Positions 16,234-25,043 of a stretch of 64,000 nt of DNA are shown one piece after another (within the stretch, counting starts at the first letter, position 1; each line of letters opens with the position of its first letter). The translations under genes were made by a program, and so were the position numbers. This DNA is from Ammoniphilus oxalaticus (GTDB lineage Bacteria > Bacillota > Bacilli > Aneurinibacillales > RAOX-1), in contig NZ_MCHY01000007.1 of assembly GCF_003609605.1 (NCBI RefSeq), positions 124,001 through 188,000 of the forward strand, written 5' to 3'. The notes under the pieces were generated by a model. That model was not told where the DNA came from. It made no database searches and was given only the letters and a program-made list of their open reading frames with translations.

Positions 16234-17040
16234 ATGCGGGGTTATATTGATGCTCATCTTCACCTTGACCAATACCCACCCGCCCAGTTGGCGGCGCTAG
16301 TTGATCAGTGGCAACATGCCGGGATTGCTGGCGTCATGGCGGTCTCAAGCGACTTGGCATCCGCCTATCGGACCCTGGAGTTGCGGGAGAAATATCCAAC
16401 CTTTGTGTTTATTGCCCTTGGGATTCATCCAGAACAACCACTCCCTTGCGAGCGAGATCAACAAGAATTATTTTCTTTGCTTCGAGGTGAACGAAACGTG
16501 ATTTCCGCTATTGGCGAAGTTGGCTTGCCTCATTATATTTATCAGGAACAAACGATGAGCGCTCCGCCCGCATTTGCTGACGCTTTAAAATTACTTGAAC
16601 AATTTTGTTTACTCTCCAATGAACTTGACTTGCCTATGCTGCTGCATGCTGTTCACGAACGCGCGCAGGTCGCTTTCGATCTATTGCAGAAATATAACAT
16701 TGCTCGGGCTCACTTTCATTGGCTCAAGGCTCCCGCTGCTACCGTAGATCAATTGTTGCGAGCGGGTTACTTTATCTCTGTCACCCCTGAAGTGTGTTAC
16801 CGTGAACGCGATCAACAATTGTTGGCAAGGGTTCCATTGAATCAGCTATTGATAGAAACGGATGGTCCTTGGCCGTTCCAAGGACCTTTTGAAGGGCAAT
16901 CTACAACTCCTTTATTTTTGAAAGAGGTCGCCAATCATGTCGCTCATCAAAAGGGAATCCCGCTTGAAACCGTCATCAACACAACCGCCCAAAACGTTCT
17001 AAACTTAATCGGCCCTTGTCGAGTTGGAGGGATCGGATGA
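16234..17040 (+). CDS. TatD-family metal-dependent hydrolase
   Basis: 268-aa TIM-barrel hydrolase. Metal ligands can be placed at the N-terminal DAHLHLD, at E in IGEVGLP, at H in LLHAVHE, at H in FHWL and at D in IETDGPWP. Family members are Mg-dependent DNases or aminoacyl-tRNA quality-control enzymes. AAAGGAG precedes ATG 16234. Its stop overlaps the start of the DUF393 gene by four bases, which indicates translational coupling. This is shorter and more divergent than the housekeeping TatD (YabD), so it is probably a paralogue. Confidence 0.85.
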   Translation: MRGYIDAHLHLDQYPPAQLAALVDQWQHAGIAGVMAVSSDLASAYRTLELREKYPTFVFIALGIHPEQPLPCERDQQELFSLLRGERNVISAIGEVGLPHYIYQEQTMSAPPAFADALKLLEQFCLLSNELDLPMLLHAVHERAQVAFDLLQKYNIARAHFHWLKAPAATVDQLLRAGYFISVTPEVCYRERDQQLLARVPLNQLLIETDGPWPFQGPFEGQSTTPLFLKEVANHVAHQKGIPLETVINTTAQNVLNLIGPCRVGGIG

Positions 17041-17438
17041 ATCACGCTGTCATCTTATTCGATGGAGTATGCTCCTTTTGTAATGGATCTGTCCAATTTA
17101 TATTAAACCGGGACGATGCGGATCGTTTTCGTTTTTGTTCGTTGCAATCTGCTGCGGGGCAAGCGTTATTAGCTCATTACCAGCTTCCGAACGATCTTCA
17201 ATCATTGGCGGTAATTGACGCGGGAAAGGTATATCTACAGTCTGACGCTGTTTTGCGCATTTGTAAGCAATTAGGTGGCGCCTGGAAGCTTTTGTATGTT
17301 TTTAGGGGCATACCAAAATGGGCGCGCGATCCAGTTTATCGGATGGTTGCAAACAATCGGTATCGTTGGTTCGGAAAACAAGAAACATGTATGATCCCCT
17401 CCCCTGAGGTTCGGGCTAAATTTCTAGATCTAGACTAA
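17037..17438 (+). CDS. Thiol-disulfide oxidoreductase-like DCC family protein (DUF393)
   Basis: 133-aa protein with the signature LFDGVCSFCNGSVQF at residues 6-20; the DxxCxxC motif gives the family its DCC name. A conserved ‘FCSLQSAAGQALL’ segment and a C-terminal basic stretch are also typical. Family members are predicted thioredoxin-like enzymes, but a reaction has not been shown to my knowledge. ATG 17037 overlaps the preceding stop (ATGA) and follows GGAGGGATCGG. Both cysteines are encoded by normal codons here. Confidence 0.85.
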   Translation: MNHAVILFDGVCSFCNGSVQFILNRDDADRFRFCSLQSAAGQALLAHYQLPNDLQSLAVIDAGKVYLQSDAVLRICKQLGGAWKLLYVFRGIPKWARDPVYRMVANNRYRWFGKQETCMIPSPEVRAKFLDLD

Positions 17439-17520
17439 ATTGGGACTTTCGCTCACCGATTCGCGGACTGTTCAATATGCTGTTATCGTACGAAGTAACG
17501 ATTCTAAATGAGGTGAACGT

Positions 17521-17952
17521 ATGGCAGTTGTGAAGGCGCGGGCCGAAGAAATAGACCTCTTAGCAAGACTGCTGCGAGCGGAAGCGGAAGGCGAAGGGGA
17601 AATGGGCATGCTACTCGTTGGTAATGTCGGGATCAACCGAGTTAGGGTCTCATGTTCGGATTTTGAGGGGATTCGCACGATCCAACAAATGATTTTTCAA
17701 AGTCCTGGCGGATTTGAGGCGGTTCAAAAACCTTACTTTTATCAAAAGGCAAGGGAGCGTGACAAACAGATCGCGCAAAGGGTCATTAATGGCGAACGTT
17801 TTTGGCCGGGAAAATTTAGCTTGTGGTATTTTCGACCGACAGGAAATTGTCCGCCGCAATGGTGGAATCAACCGTTCATAGGTCAATATAAAGCGCATTG
17901 CTTCTATGAACCAACGGGCGCAACATGCGCCGATATTTATAACACATATTAA
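17521..17952 (+). CDS. cwlJ: Cell wall hydrolase CwlJ, spore germination
   Basis: 143-aa cortex-lytic enzyme of the SleB/CwlJ Hydrolase_2 family. The catalytic glutamate region reads LLRAEAEGEG near residue 20, and conserved blocks VGNVGINRV, FQSPGGFEAV and FWPGKFSLWYFRPTGNCPPQW follow. There is no signal peptide, as in CwlJ, which is put into the spore coat from the mother cell; SleB has one. It degrades spore cortex during germination. ATG 17521 follows GAGGTG. A terminator follows. No gerQ is seen nearby. Confidence 0.9.
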   Translation: MAVVKARAEEIDLLARLLRAEAEGEGEMGMLLVGNVGINRVRVSCSDFEGIRTIQQMIFQSPGGFEAVQKPYFYQKARERDKQIAQRVINGERFWPGKFSLWYFRPTGNCPPQWWNQPFIGQYKAHCFYEPTGATCADIYNTY

Positions 17953-17966
17953 AGTTCTAGCAATGT

Positions 17967-18006
17967 GACCTGGAAAAAGCGAATTGCTCTTTCCAGGTCA
18001 TTTTTA
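17967..18006. terminator. Bidirectional terminator between cwlJ and the glycosyltransferase gene
   Basis: Arms GACCTGGAAA and TTTCCAGGTC, followed by T5 in the plus direction. Confidence 0.75.
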
Positions 18007-19176
18007 CTTCTGCTGTTTCCTCAGTTCGTCTAAAGTGTAAAACGTGCCGCGCCAGTACATGCCCCCCCTGTTTAAGGTAAGCAAACAGGAGCGGATTGTA
18101 ACAAATAGGAACAATAGAATGAGCAGTGGTATGACGATTACCTCTATCGCTCGTTCCCCGCTCATTTGATACGTATAACGCGTATAGAGAATTAAAATCA
18201 ACCCGATCGTCACGCCATAGGCAAGTAGTGTCCATCCTGTAGCAAACCAAATCGCAATAAAAGGAAGAAAATAGAAGATCAATTTCCCTAAGATGGCCCC
18301 AATTAAAAGCGGAATGGAATAGCGAAGGCCTGCAAACATATTTTTCTCTAATCCAACGATTGCGTCCCGTAAACTGGGGTACCATTCCACTTCCAGCAAT
18401 TGTTTACCAACCAAGAAGCGTTGTTTTAAACCTGCCTGCTTCACTTTCGCGCCTAACTGTAAATCGTCATCTGGACGCATCGCAATCGCCTCATGCTTAC
18501 CGATCTGTTCATAAGCATTTCTTGACAATAGATTAAAGGCTCCGATCCCATAACCCGATTTTCGTTGGCGATCATTGTTCGGAAGCCAGGGCCATTTAAC
18601 CATCGATAAAGAAAACATAAAATAATGTACAAAGCCGCGTAGCCAAAAACCCCGCGCTTTCATGAACGGGGCCAGTGTCAAATGATCAAGTTGATGATCA
18701 AGCGTATAGCTAATCGCTGAACGAATCGTATCGGGATGAAATCGCGCGTCGGCATCGGTGAATAAGAGATAATCGCCTCTCGCTTGCTTATAGCCTGTCT
18801 GTAAAGCATTATTTTTGCCTAGCCAGCCGTTTGGAAGATGATCAATGTGAATGATCTTTATAGCCATTCCACTTGTTGCTTGCGCCGCGGTTTGCTCGGC
18901 GATGAGCCCCGTTTGATCCGTTGAACGATCATTGACGACTATCAATTCCATCTTTCCATACTGTTGAGCCAACAAACGCTTCATCGTTTGAGCAATCGAC
19001 GGCGCTTCATCTTTAGCGGCAATAATTACGGAAACAAACGGTTCATCACGCAGCGCGCGATAAACAATTGGTAAGCGCGGTAGGCGTTTTAGTCCAAACC
19101 AATGAATTAAAAAATTACAGACCCAAACGACAAAGATGATCGTGGCTAACAACTGAAAAAACGATGTCAACAACAT
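18004..19176 (-). CDS. Family 2 glycosyltransferase, membrane-anchored
   Basis: 390-aa enzyme with an N-terminal membrane segment, a GT-A catalytic domain and four C-terminal membrane segments. The nucleotide-sugar motifs are visible: VSVIIAAKDEAPSI, VVNDRSTDQTG, the DxD in LFTDADARF and the acceptor-side RPDDDLQLG near residue 235. The layout is that of CrtQ-like and other polytopic GT2 enzymes that modify lipids or carotenoids. No carotenoid gene is nearby, so the acceptor is unknown. The start at 19176 lies only a few bases after AAAGGAGC, and TTG 19173 is an alternative. It follows a 44-aa gene by eight bases. Confidence 0.82.
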   Translation of the reverse strand: MLLTSFFQLLATIIFVVWVCNFLIHWFGLKRLPRLPIVYRALRDEPFVSVIIAAKDEAPSIAQTMKRLLAQQYGKMELIVVNDRSTDQTGLIAEQTAAQATSGMAIKIIHIDHLPNGWLGKNNALQTGYKQARGDYLLFTDADARFHPDTIRSAISYTLDHQLDHLTLAPFMKARGFWLRGFVHYFMFSLSMVKWPWLPNNDRQRKSGYGIGAFNLLSRNAYEQIGKHEAIAMRPDDDLQLGAKVKQAGLKQRFLVGKQLLEVEWYPSLRDAIVGLEKNMFAGLRYSIPLLIGAILGKLIFYFLPFIAIWFATGWTLLAYGVTIGLILILYTRYTYQMSGERAIEVIVIPLLILLFLFVTIRSCLLTLNRGGMYWRGTFYTLDELRKQQK

Positions 19177-19184
19177 CTGCTCCT

Positions 19185-19319
19185 TTATCGATACCGACTT
19201 TTAGAATTTTTTTGTTTAATTTTGGACAAGACCTCTTCTTTTTCGAGATGTGTTAGGATACCTAGATTGTAACCAATTTTGGCAAAACCCTTTAGTCGGG
19301 TAATCATGCGATTTTTCAT
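19185..19319 (-). CDS. Small basic protein upstream of the glycosyltransferase gene
   Basis: A 44-aa frame starting with ATG 19319 and ending eight bases before the glycosyltransferase start, with a modest GGGGTAGTGAG ribosome site. It begins MKNRMITRLKGFAKIG and is strongly basic with an amphipathic helical pattern. Its tight spacing with the next gene suggests cotranscription. No family is recognised, and the reality of the protein is uncertain. Confidence 0.5.
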   Translation of the reverse strand: MKNRMITRLKGFAKIGYNLGILTHLEKEEVLSKIKQKNSKSRYR

Positions 19320-19390
19320 TGAACTCACTACCCCTTTCTGAAAAAATGTTTCCCTTAACCAAATTATATGCGCTTGCGCAACAAGGAGTC

Positions 19391-19417
19391 AAAAAAACCG
19401 CCTCAATATAGGCGGTC
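19391..19417 (-). terminator. Terminator after the polysaccharide deacetylase gene
   Basis: On the minus strand GACCGCC and GGCGGTT enclose an eight-base loop and lead into a T run. Confidence 0.8.
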
Positions 19418-19460
19418 ATTTGCAAGAACACACTGAAGCATAGTCAAATTTACTTTAGAT

Positions 19461-20249
19461 TTAATAATGTTTTGTCGTTAACTCGTCTAAACTTTTAAAC
19501 TCATACCCCTGTTTACGGGCTTCATCAATGATCTTTCCGAGCGCATCCGCATTATCTTTAGAAATGGAGTGCAATAAAATGACAGCTCCTGGGTGTAATT
19601 GGGAAGTTACTTTATCGAAGGCATGCTGCCAACCCTTGATGGACTTTACATCCCAATCCATATAGGCAATCGACCAGAACACATTCGTGTAACCCAATTC
19701 TTTACTTACTGCTAAAGTGCGTTCATTGAAAATACCCCGCGGTGTTCTTAAAAACTTCATTTCCTTTTGTCCCGCGCTCTCAAGAACAGCATCGCGCACG
19801 GAATTAAGCTCATTTTCCATCTTTTCGTTAGAAACTGTAGTAATGTCCGGGTGATTCCATGAATGGTTGCCAATAATATGTCCCTCTTTTACCATTCGCT
19901 GTAACAATTCAGGTTCCTGCTTAATATAATGACCTGTTACGAAAAAGGTTGCGGGCGCTTTCTTTTCCTTAAGCGTATCTAATATTTGTGGGGTAAAACC
20001 ATTCTCGTATCCATTGTCAAAAGTAAGATACAACTCTTTCTTGCTTGTATCTCCAAGGAAGATCGCTTCATGTTTTTCCAAAATTTCTTTAAATCCCTCT
20101 TGATCGATCGAGGCGACTTCGCCATTTTTCGACTTTTTAAATCCAAAATGAAATGGCTTGTCCGAATATGCGGACCCGAAAGCAAGCGGTTGCAATACAA
20201 GTAAACAGAGGATTGCTAACATAGAGGCGCGGAAGAGATGTCTGCTCAT
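19461..20249 (-). CDS. pdaA: Polysaccharide deacetylase, PdaA-type
   Basis: About 262 aa with an N-terminal signal peptide (hydrophobic residues 8-25) and a NodB deacetylase domain. The substrate/metal motifs are FDNGYENG near residue 75, the HSWNHPD metal triad near 137, and RTPRGIFNERT. PdaA removes acetyl groups from N-acetylmuramic acid as the first step of muramic-lactam formation in the spore cortex. A TTG three bases upstream (20252) is an alternative start; AAGGAG lies 10-13 bases before. It stands alone with its own terminator. Confidence 0.87.
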   Translation of the reverse strand: MSRHLFRASMLAILCLLVLQPLAFGSAYSDKPFHFGFKKSKNGEVASIDQEGFKEILEKHEAIFLGDTSKKELYLTFDNGYENGFTPQILDTLKEKKAPATFFVTGHYIKQEPELLQRMVKEGHIIGNHSWNHPDITTVSNEKMENELNSVRDAVLESAGQKEMKFLRTPRGIFNERTLAVSKELGYTNVFWSIAYMDWDVKSIKGWQHAFDKVTSQLHPGAVILLHSISKDNADALGKIIDEARKQGYEFKSLDELTTKHY

Positions 20250-20352
20250 CAAAAAATGCTCACTCCTTCTTTTGTTCTTGATTCTCCTCTATTTACTGTT
20301 CCACCCCGCGTGAAAGATATGTAAATCAGTTATGGGAATAGATCCCATTCAT

Positions 20353-21279
20353 TTATAAGTTGCGAAGGTAAATCTTTTCCATATGATGGTGTGGTCCTTT
20401 TCGCAAAATCATTTTAGCTCGACCGCGTGTCGGCAAGATATTACGATACAAATTTACTTCATTGATCTCTTTCCAAACTTGCGATGCCTTCTCAATCGCT
20501 TCTTCCTCCGAAATATTAGCATAGACGCGAAAATACGAGTCGGGGTCACGGAATGCGGTATCGCGCAATAATAGGAATCGTTCGATATACCAACGCTTAA
20601 TATTTTCTTGATCGGCGTCGACGTAAATGGAGAAATCAAAGAAATCGCTGACAAATACGCGATCACTTCGATTTGTTTGCAACACGTTCAGCCCTTCGAA
20701 AATGAGGATGTCCGGGTTATCAACGACTTCAAATTGATCCGGCAAAATATCATACTCCAAGTGAGAGTAGATTGGCGCTTTAACAGCGGGTTTCCCTGCT
20801 TTTACGTCCGAAATAAATTGCAGCAGTTTCCGTCTATCATAACTTTCAGGGAATCCTTTTCGATTCATAATCCCTTTCTTCTCCAAAATTTCATTCGGAT
20901 ATAGAAATCCGTCGGTCGTTACAAGGCTTACATTTGGACGGTTGGAAAGTCGAGATAGGAGTGTTTGCAACAAGCGAGCTGTAGTGCTTTTACCGACCGC
21001 CACACTTCCAGCAATTCCAATGATATAGGGAGATTTTTTGGCGCGACTGCCTAAATATTGATTATTTTGCTGTTGTAGCTCTTGGTAAGCGTTAACATAT
21101 AGGTGAAGCAGACGAGTCAAAGGGATATAAATGTCCTCAACCTCTTGGATGGAGATTTTTTCATTTACCCCTTTTAGTCGTTGCAGCTCCGCTTCAGATA
21201 AAGGAACATAGGTTTCATCTAACAATGAAGCCCAATCATCTCTATTAAATTCTATAAATGGTAAGTAATAGTTCATCAT
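20353..21279 (-). CDS. coaA: Pantothenate kinase, type I
   Basis: 308-aa kinase catalysing the first step of coenzyme A synthesis. The P-loop [12 protein letters not shown] is near residue 90, with the DGFLYPN and GFPESYD substrate segments and the [10 protein letters not shown] strand typical of bacterial CoaA. Many Bacillales use type III CoaX instead or in addition. ATG 21279 follows GGAGAAG by three to six bases. It is monocistronic as far as can be seen. Confidence 0.93.
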   Translation of the reverse strand: MMNYYLPFIEFNRDDWASLLDETYVPLSEAELQRLKGVNEKISIQEVEDIYIPLTRLLHLYVNAYQELQQQNNQYLGSRAKKSPYIIGIAGSVAVGKSTTARLLQTLLSRLSNRPNVSLVTTDGFLYPNEILEKKGIMNRKGFPESYDRRKLLQFISDVKAGKPAVKAPIYSHLEYDILPDQFEVVDNPDILIFEGLNVLQTNRSDRVFVSDFFDFSIYVDADQENIKRWYIERFLLLRDTAFRDPDSYFRVYANISEEEAIEKASQVWKEINEVNLYRNILPTRGRAKMILRKGPHHHMEKIYLRNL

Positions 21280-21359
21280 GATCTTCTCCAAGGTAGTAGA
21301 TTAATGGTAAACCCCTTTATTTTTCGCGAAAAAATGTTCGTTTTTTCACAAGCGGAGCT

Positions 21360-22088
21360 TTATCGCTTCATCATTTCTTCATGTAAATGTTGGTACATCA
21401 ATGCTTCTGATTCTGCGATGCGACGGCCGACATCAAGCATCGTCCGCAAATCTTGCGGTTCAGTAAATTGCTCCAAAATATCCTTGCAAAGCTGGTAGTG
21501 ATGTGGTTCGTGTTCGTCGGCATGCACGTCCCAAAATAAAACGTTAATTTCACGTTTACGGTTATAATTTGGATGTTTAAATCCTTTCCCAATCTGCCCC
21601 ATCACATCGCCTGCGAACAACTCAGAACCGAGCCCGACTGCGGCCATTGCTTCTAACGGCGAAGCCATTCGGAAAAAATCAATGAATGTTTGTATCGCTG
21701 TTTCAACCGCGGGCGAGATTGGTTCATCGCGCGGAATTCCGTGTTCATCTGTTTTAATGCTCGGATCGACGGTTAGCATAAACGTAAGATAAAGTTTTTC
21801 GTGGGCTTTTCCGGGAATGCCTTTGCCCGCCTCATCCCACAGATTTTCCGCTAAAGGAACCCACCATGTATCAATTGGCGCCATCGCGGAAATCGCTGCG
21901 CCTAACACTCTTGGAAAATGGCGACTATAATAACTGTATTGAATCGTAAAATAACGTAACTGCGCCTCGGTATAATCCCCATTCACTAATGTTTGTAAAA
22001 AATCAGCTTGAAAAAACGCTTCTTGTACAAGCCGATCCATTTCCTGTTCAACTTGTTGATAGTTTTCGAGTAAGATCCCGTTGGACAA
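21360..22088 (-). CDS. Haem-oxygenase-fold iron-containing redox enzyme-like protein
   Basis: 242-aa all-helical protein of the TenA/PqqC/haem-oxygenase-like superfamily. Candidate metal ligands lie in LWDEAGKG, in the central ELFAGDVM helix and in FWDVHADEHEPHH near residue 180, the pattern of haem-oxygenase-like diiron oxidases. Proteins of this group carry out oxidative decarboxylation or fragmentation of amino- or fatty-acid-like substrates, but the substrate here is not deducible. TTG 22088 is chosen because GAGGTG lies a few bases before it; GTG 22097 has no ribosome site. No thiamine gene is adjacent, arguing against TenA. Confidence 0.72.
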   Translation of the reverse strand: MSNGILLENYQQVEQEMDRLVQEAFFQADFLQTLVNGDYTEAQLRYFTIQYSYYSRHFPRVLGAAISAMAPIDTWWVPLAENLWDEAGKGIPGKAHEKLYLTFMLTVDPSIKTDEHGIPRDEPISPAVETAIQTFIDFFRMASPLEAMAAVGLGSELFAGDVMGQIGKGFKHPNYNRKREINVLFWDVHADEHEPHHYQLCKDILEQFTEPQDLRTMLDVGRRIAESEALMYQHLHEEMMKR

Positions 22089-22174
22089 ATTTATCACCTC
22101 AACAACAATCTATATATACTGTCTCCTATTATAATACGAAGCTTAGGAAAGTAAAATGGATTCGGAAAAAATAA

Positions 22175-22204
22175 AAAACTGGCTTCATGTAGGAAGCCAG
22201 TTTT
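22175..22204. terminator. Bidirectional terminator downstream of cysE
   Basis: Arms AAAACTGGCTTC and GAAGCCAGTTTT around a six-base loop. Confidence 0.82.
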
Positions 22205-22212
22205 AAACCTTT

Positions 22213-23127
22213 TTATCGCCATTCAATGGCTGGTTTGGAAATGATTTTGCTGTTCGCGGGAACACTTTGAATTAACCAAACGTTCCCTCCAATCACGGAA
22301 CCTTCTCCGATGACCGTATTCCCGCCAAGGATCGTCGCCCCAGAATAAATCGTGACATGATCCTCAATGGTCGGATGACGCTTCGTTCCGCGCACAAGAT
22401 TCCCAACCTCATCTGTTTTAAAGCTGAGGGCGCCGAGTGTAACCCCTTGATATACTTTTACATGGTTACCAATCTCGCAGGTCTCGCCAATAACTACGCC
22501 CGTACCATGATCAATAAAGAAGTGACTTCCGATTGTAGCCCCTGGATGAATATCAATTCCTGTTAGGTTGTGAGCATGTTCTGTCATGATCCGGGGAATT
22601 AAACGAACACCTAACGTATGCAACTCATGCGCTAGACGATGGGACATGATTGCGTAAATGCCTGGATATGACAAGATAATTTCTTCATAGCTTCCTGTGG
22701 CGGGATCCCCATCATAAGCCGCTTGCACATCATGAGCCAACATGTGTCTAATCGTTGGCAATTTTTCAATCAATTGACTAGCAATTTTAAATGACTCCTT
22801 GAATCGCTTACAGCAATGCGCATCATTTTTTTTCGTTTCTGGATCGTTTGAGGCGCAACATTCATGATCCTCGCTATCATGGATTTGTCTGGCCAATGTC
22901 CAATGAATACTGCCGAGATGCTCCATTAAAGTAGTCGGATTATAGACGAACTCTTGGGGACCAAAATGACCCGGAAATAACACTTGTTGAAAATCATCCA
23001 TCAATTGCACAATTGTTTCTCGATTAACCGAACTTGGAGACGTTTTGATCGGATTATTTTGAAATTCCTGTTGTAAACGTCGGACAACTTGTGGAAGTTG
23101 GGTAATCATACTTTCAAGGTATTGCAC
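22213..23127 (-). CDS. cysE: Serine O-acetyltransferase, EpsC type
   Basis: 304-aa acetyltransferase making O-acetylserine from serine and acetyl-CoA, the precursor of cysteine. The C-terminal left-handed beta-helix is clear from hexapeptide repeats and the motifs DIHPGATIG, FIDHGTGVVIGE and QGVTLGAL; the N-terminal helical domain is extended as in the EpsC family (about 300 aa rather than 220-270). GTG 23127 follows GAAGGAGATGG. It lies in an unusually long, structured 5' region (see next entry). No cysK is adjacent. Confidence 0.9.
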   Translation of the reverse strand: MQYLESMITQLPQVVRRLQQEFQNNPIKTSPSSVNRETIVQLMDDFQQVLFPGHFGPQEFVYNPTTLMEHLGSIHWTLARQIHDSEDHECCASNDPETKKNDAHCCKRFKESFKIASQLIEKLPTIRHMLAHDVQAAYDGDPATGSYEEIILSYPGIYAIMSHRLAHELHTLGVRLIPRIMTEHAHNLTGIDIHPGATIGSHFFIDHGTGVVIGETCEIGNHVKVYQGVTLGALSFKTDEVGNLVRGTKRHPTIEDHVTIYSGATILGGNTVIGEGSVIGGNVWLIQSVPANSKIISKPAIEWR

Positions 23128-23129
23128 GT

Positions 23130-23345
23130 TCTACCATCTCCTTCTCCGCATACGACTGGCGTCGAAAAATGCTGTCTTTCTATCTATGCGCCTTTGGGAT
23201 TTCAGGTTCTCTTGTAGCCTGTATCCGCCAAGGCTTTAACTAAATTCAAGTCAAACAGAGCGTCCTGCTTGAATCCAATTAATATCATTTGTTAAAACCA
23301 TCTAATGTCATCTAGTATACTAGATTTTCTCTATTTACACCAATG
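23130..23345 (-). promoter_or_regulatory. Promoter, palindrome and structured leader of cysE
   Basis: On the minus strand TTGGTG and TATACT (spacer 18) form a possible promoter. The -10 lies in a perfect 16-bp palindrome (23310-23325), which is like a GntR-family site. The next roughly 170 nt can form ATTCAAG/CTTGAAT and two competing hairpins, AGCCT/AGGCT and GGATACAGG/CCTGAAATCC. A 28-codon frame beginning MILIGFKQDALF runs through the first hairpin. No T-box or SAM riboswitch motif is seen. The rest of the gap (23346-23463) holds nothing clear beyond short inverted repeats. Confidence 0.45.
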
Positions 23346-23463
23346 TAAACTTTTTTAAAAATAGAAAGAGCATGGGAATACGTGGATTTAGGAAAGGGAG
23401 TATATAGGCGGGATAAAAGAGATGCGCCTCCAGACAATGCCTGAAGGCAAAGCAGGACGTAAT

Positions 23464-23598
23464 TTAGGACTTGTCCAACCTGGTGAAATATTCTTTGATT
23501 AAACTTGAAACAAGGTTTTCTAAATTTTCTTCGGATTCTACTTTTTTTATGAAATCTTCTAGGTTTACAGGAAGAATATGTTGTTGATCTTTAAACAT
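23464..23598 (-). CDS. Small acidic-helical protein, 44 aa
   Basis: A 44-aa frame from ATG 23598, preceded by GGGGTTGT, beginning MFKDQQHILPVNLEDF and ending LDKS. The amphipathic helical pattern and the good ribosome site support expression. It stands alone between the cysE leader and the ThrE genes. No family is recognised. Confidence 0.5.
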   Translation of the reverse strand: MFKDQQHILPVNLEDFIKKVESEENLENLVSSLIKEYFTRLDKS

Positions 23599-23730
23599 CT
23601 ATAACAACCCCTTTTTCAAAAAAGCCTGTGTATTGTTTGCGCTTTCATTATACTAAAAATGGGTTGAACAGTGGATACTTTCGACAAAACTAGTGTCCAA
23701 TCGCTGTTTTTTTATTGCGTTTCTGATCGT

Positions 23731-24198
23731 TTAACGACTTGATTCTACGCCAATCTTCTTTTGCTTCCTCTTTTGCCAAACTTGCTCAATTACCTCAGAG
23801 CAAACGAGACCGAGCGTGATCGCCCCTGATAGCATGAAAGCTTTTGCCGCCAAAGTGAGCGCTAGCCCATACTCATTCTCTACAAAATTTCGGGTGGCGT
23901 GATAAGCGAGCCCGCCTGGAACGAGTGGAATGATTCCCATTACACTGAAAATGATACTCGGTTTTTTGTAGCGACGGGCCATGATTTGGCTCAAAATCGC
24001 AACGACAAACGCGCCAGCTAACGTCGCCACGACGGCGTCCACGTCTGCTTGGGCCAGGGAAAAATAAACGATCCACCCCGTCATTCCGACAAAACCGCAT
24101 TTTATAATAGAAACCCGCGGCGCTTGAAAAATGATCCCAAATCCGGCTGATGCGCAAAAACTCGTCAGCAATTGTTGTAAAATAATGATCCCATCCAC
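23731..24198 (-). CDS. Threonine/serine exporter, ThrE C-terminal half (YjjB-like)
   Basis: 155-aa membrane protein with about five hydrophobic segments. It corresponds to the C-terminal half of ThrE, containing GIIPLVPGGLAYHATR, the signature of the ThrE_2/DUF3815 family. GTG 24198 lies nine bases after AAAGGAGC; an ATG nearby is out of frame. It works with the partner encoded just upstream (24216), the two halves making one exporter of threonine and serine or possibly of dicarboxylates. Confidence 0.85.
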   Translation of the reverse strand: MDGIIILQQLLTSFCASAGFGIIFQAPRVSIIKCGFVGMTGWIVYFSLAQADVDAVVATLAGAFVVAILSQIMARRYKKPSIIFSVMGIIPLVPGGLAYHATRNFVENEYGLALTLAAKAFMLSGAITLGLVCSEVIEQVWQKRKQKKIGVESSR

Positions 24199-24215
24199 TT
24201 CATGCTTGCTCCTTT

Positions 24216-24971
24216 TTATAAAAATGAAAACACTACCGCTACGCCCGTCCCGATTGCAAATGCAGTTAGAAATGCTTCTGCTCCTTTCGATAACCCCGCT
24301 ATTAAGTGACCCGCTAATAGATCACGCACTGCGTTGGTGATTAACAATCCAGGCACAAGCGGCATGACCGCTCCAATGATGATCTTATCTAGCTGGTGGC
24401 CCAGTCCTAAGTAAACAAGCCCAAGGGCAGCGGCGCCAATCAACAGAGCAGCAAAAAATTCCGCAAAGAATCTAATTTCTACAATTCGATGAAAGAAAAT
24501 GACAGCGGAAAAGCCGAGCCCGCCTGTGAATAGCGCGGGAAGAAAATCAATCCACTGTCCTTTGAACATAATGACAAAACAGCCGCTAGCAATCGCGGCC
24601 GCAGCAATCTGAGCGCTAATTGAATAAGTATCGCCGCTTCGTTCAATCTCCCGCAGTTGTTGATAGATGTCCTCCAATAAGAACTCTCCTGTAGCCATTT
24701 GCCTAGAAAGCTGATTAACCATCGTGACTTTTTCTAAATTCGTAAATCGATCTTTTATTCGAATTAACTTAGTTGGTTCAATTCCTTCCATGGAAAAAAT
24801 AATTCCAGTTGGCGTCACAAAACTGTGCGATTGTTCAAAGCCCGCGGCTGCTGCCATGCGGACCATTGTATCTTCAACACGATAAGTTTCGGCTCCATTT
24901 TGTAGCATAATTTTCCCGGCTAATAAACAAACATCGAGGGGCAAACAAGATTTATCCTGTATTCTTTCCAT
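24216..24971 (-). CDS. Threonine/serine exporter, ThrE N-terminal half (YjjP-like)
   Basis: 251-aa protein: a soluble N-terminal domain of about 115 residues (LLAGKIMLQNGAETYRVEDTM is the family opening), then five membrane segments with MPLVPGLLITNAVRDL. This is the ThrE/DUF1212 half of the exporter. It is first in a two-gene operon and ends 18 bases before the start of the second half. Confidence 0.87.
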   Translation of the reverse strand: MERIQDKSCLPLDVCLLAGKIMLQNGAETYRVEDTMVRMAAAAGFEQSHSFVTPTGIIFSMEGIEPTKLIRIKDRFTNLEKVTMVNQLSRQMATGEFLLEDIYQQLREIERSGDTYSISAQIAAAAIASGCFVIMFKGQWIDFLPALFTGGLGFSAVIFFHRIVEIRFFAEFFAALLIGAAALGLVYLGLGHQLDKIIIGAVMPLVPGLLITNAVRDLLAGHLIAGLSKGAEAFLTAFAIGTGVAVVFSFL

Positions 24972-25000
24972 TTAACTCCATCCTGTACTCTTATCTATAG

Positions 25001-25042
25001 TAAAATACCTCTAAAGACCAATCGTCCTTAGAGGTATTTTAT
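25001..25042. terminator. Bidirectional terminator between thrE promoter region and binding protein gene
   Basis: ATACCTCTAA and TTAGAGGTAT arms flanked by TAAAA and TTTTA on either side. Confidence 0.75.
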
Positions 25043-25043
25043 A

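Noticed and set aside
23200-23290. A 28-codon frame ending in TGA in the cysE leader as another Sec gene
   Set aside because: Reading through the TGA gives only five codons before TAG, and no cysteine motif is involved.
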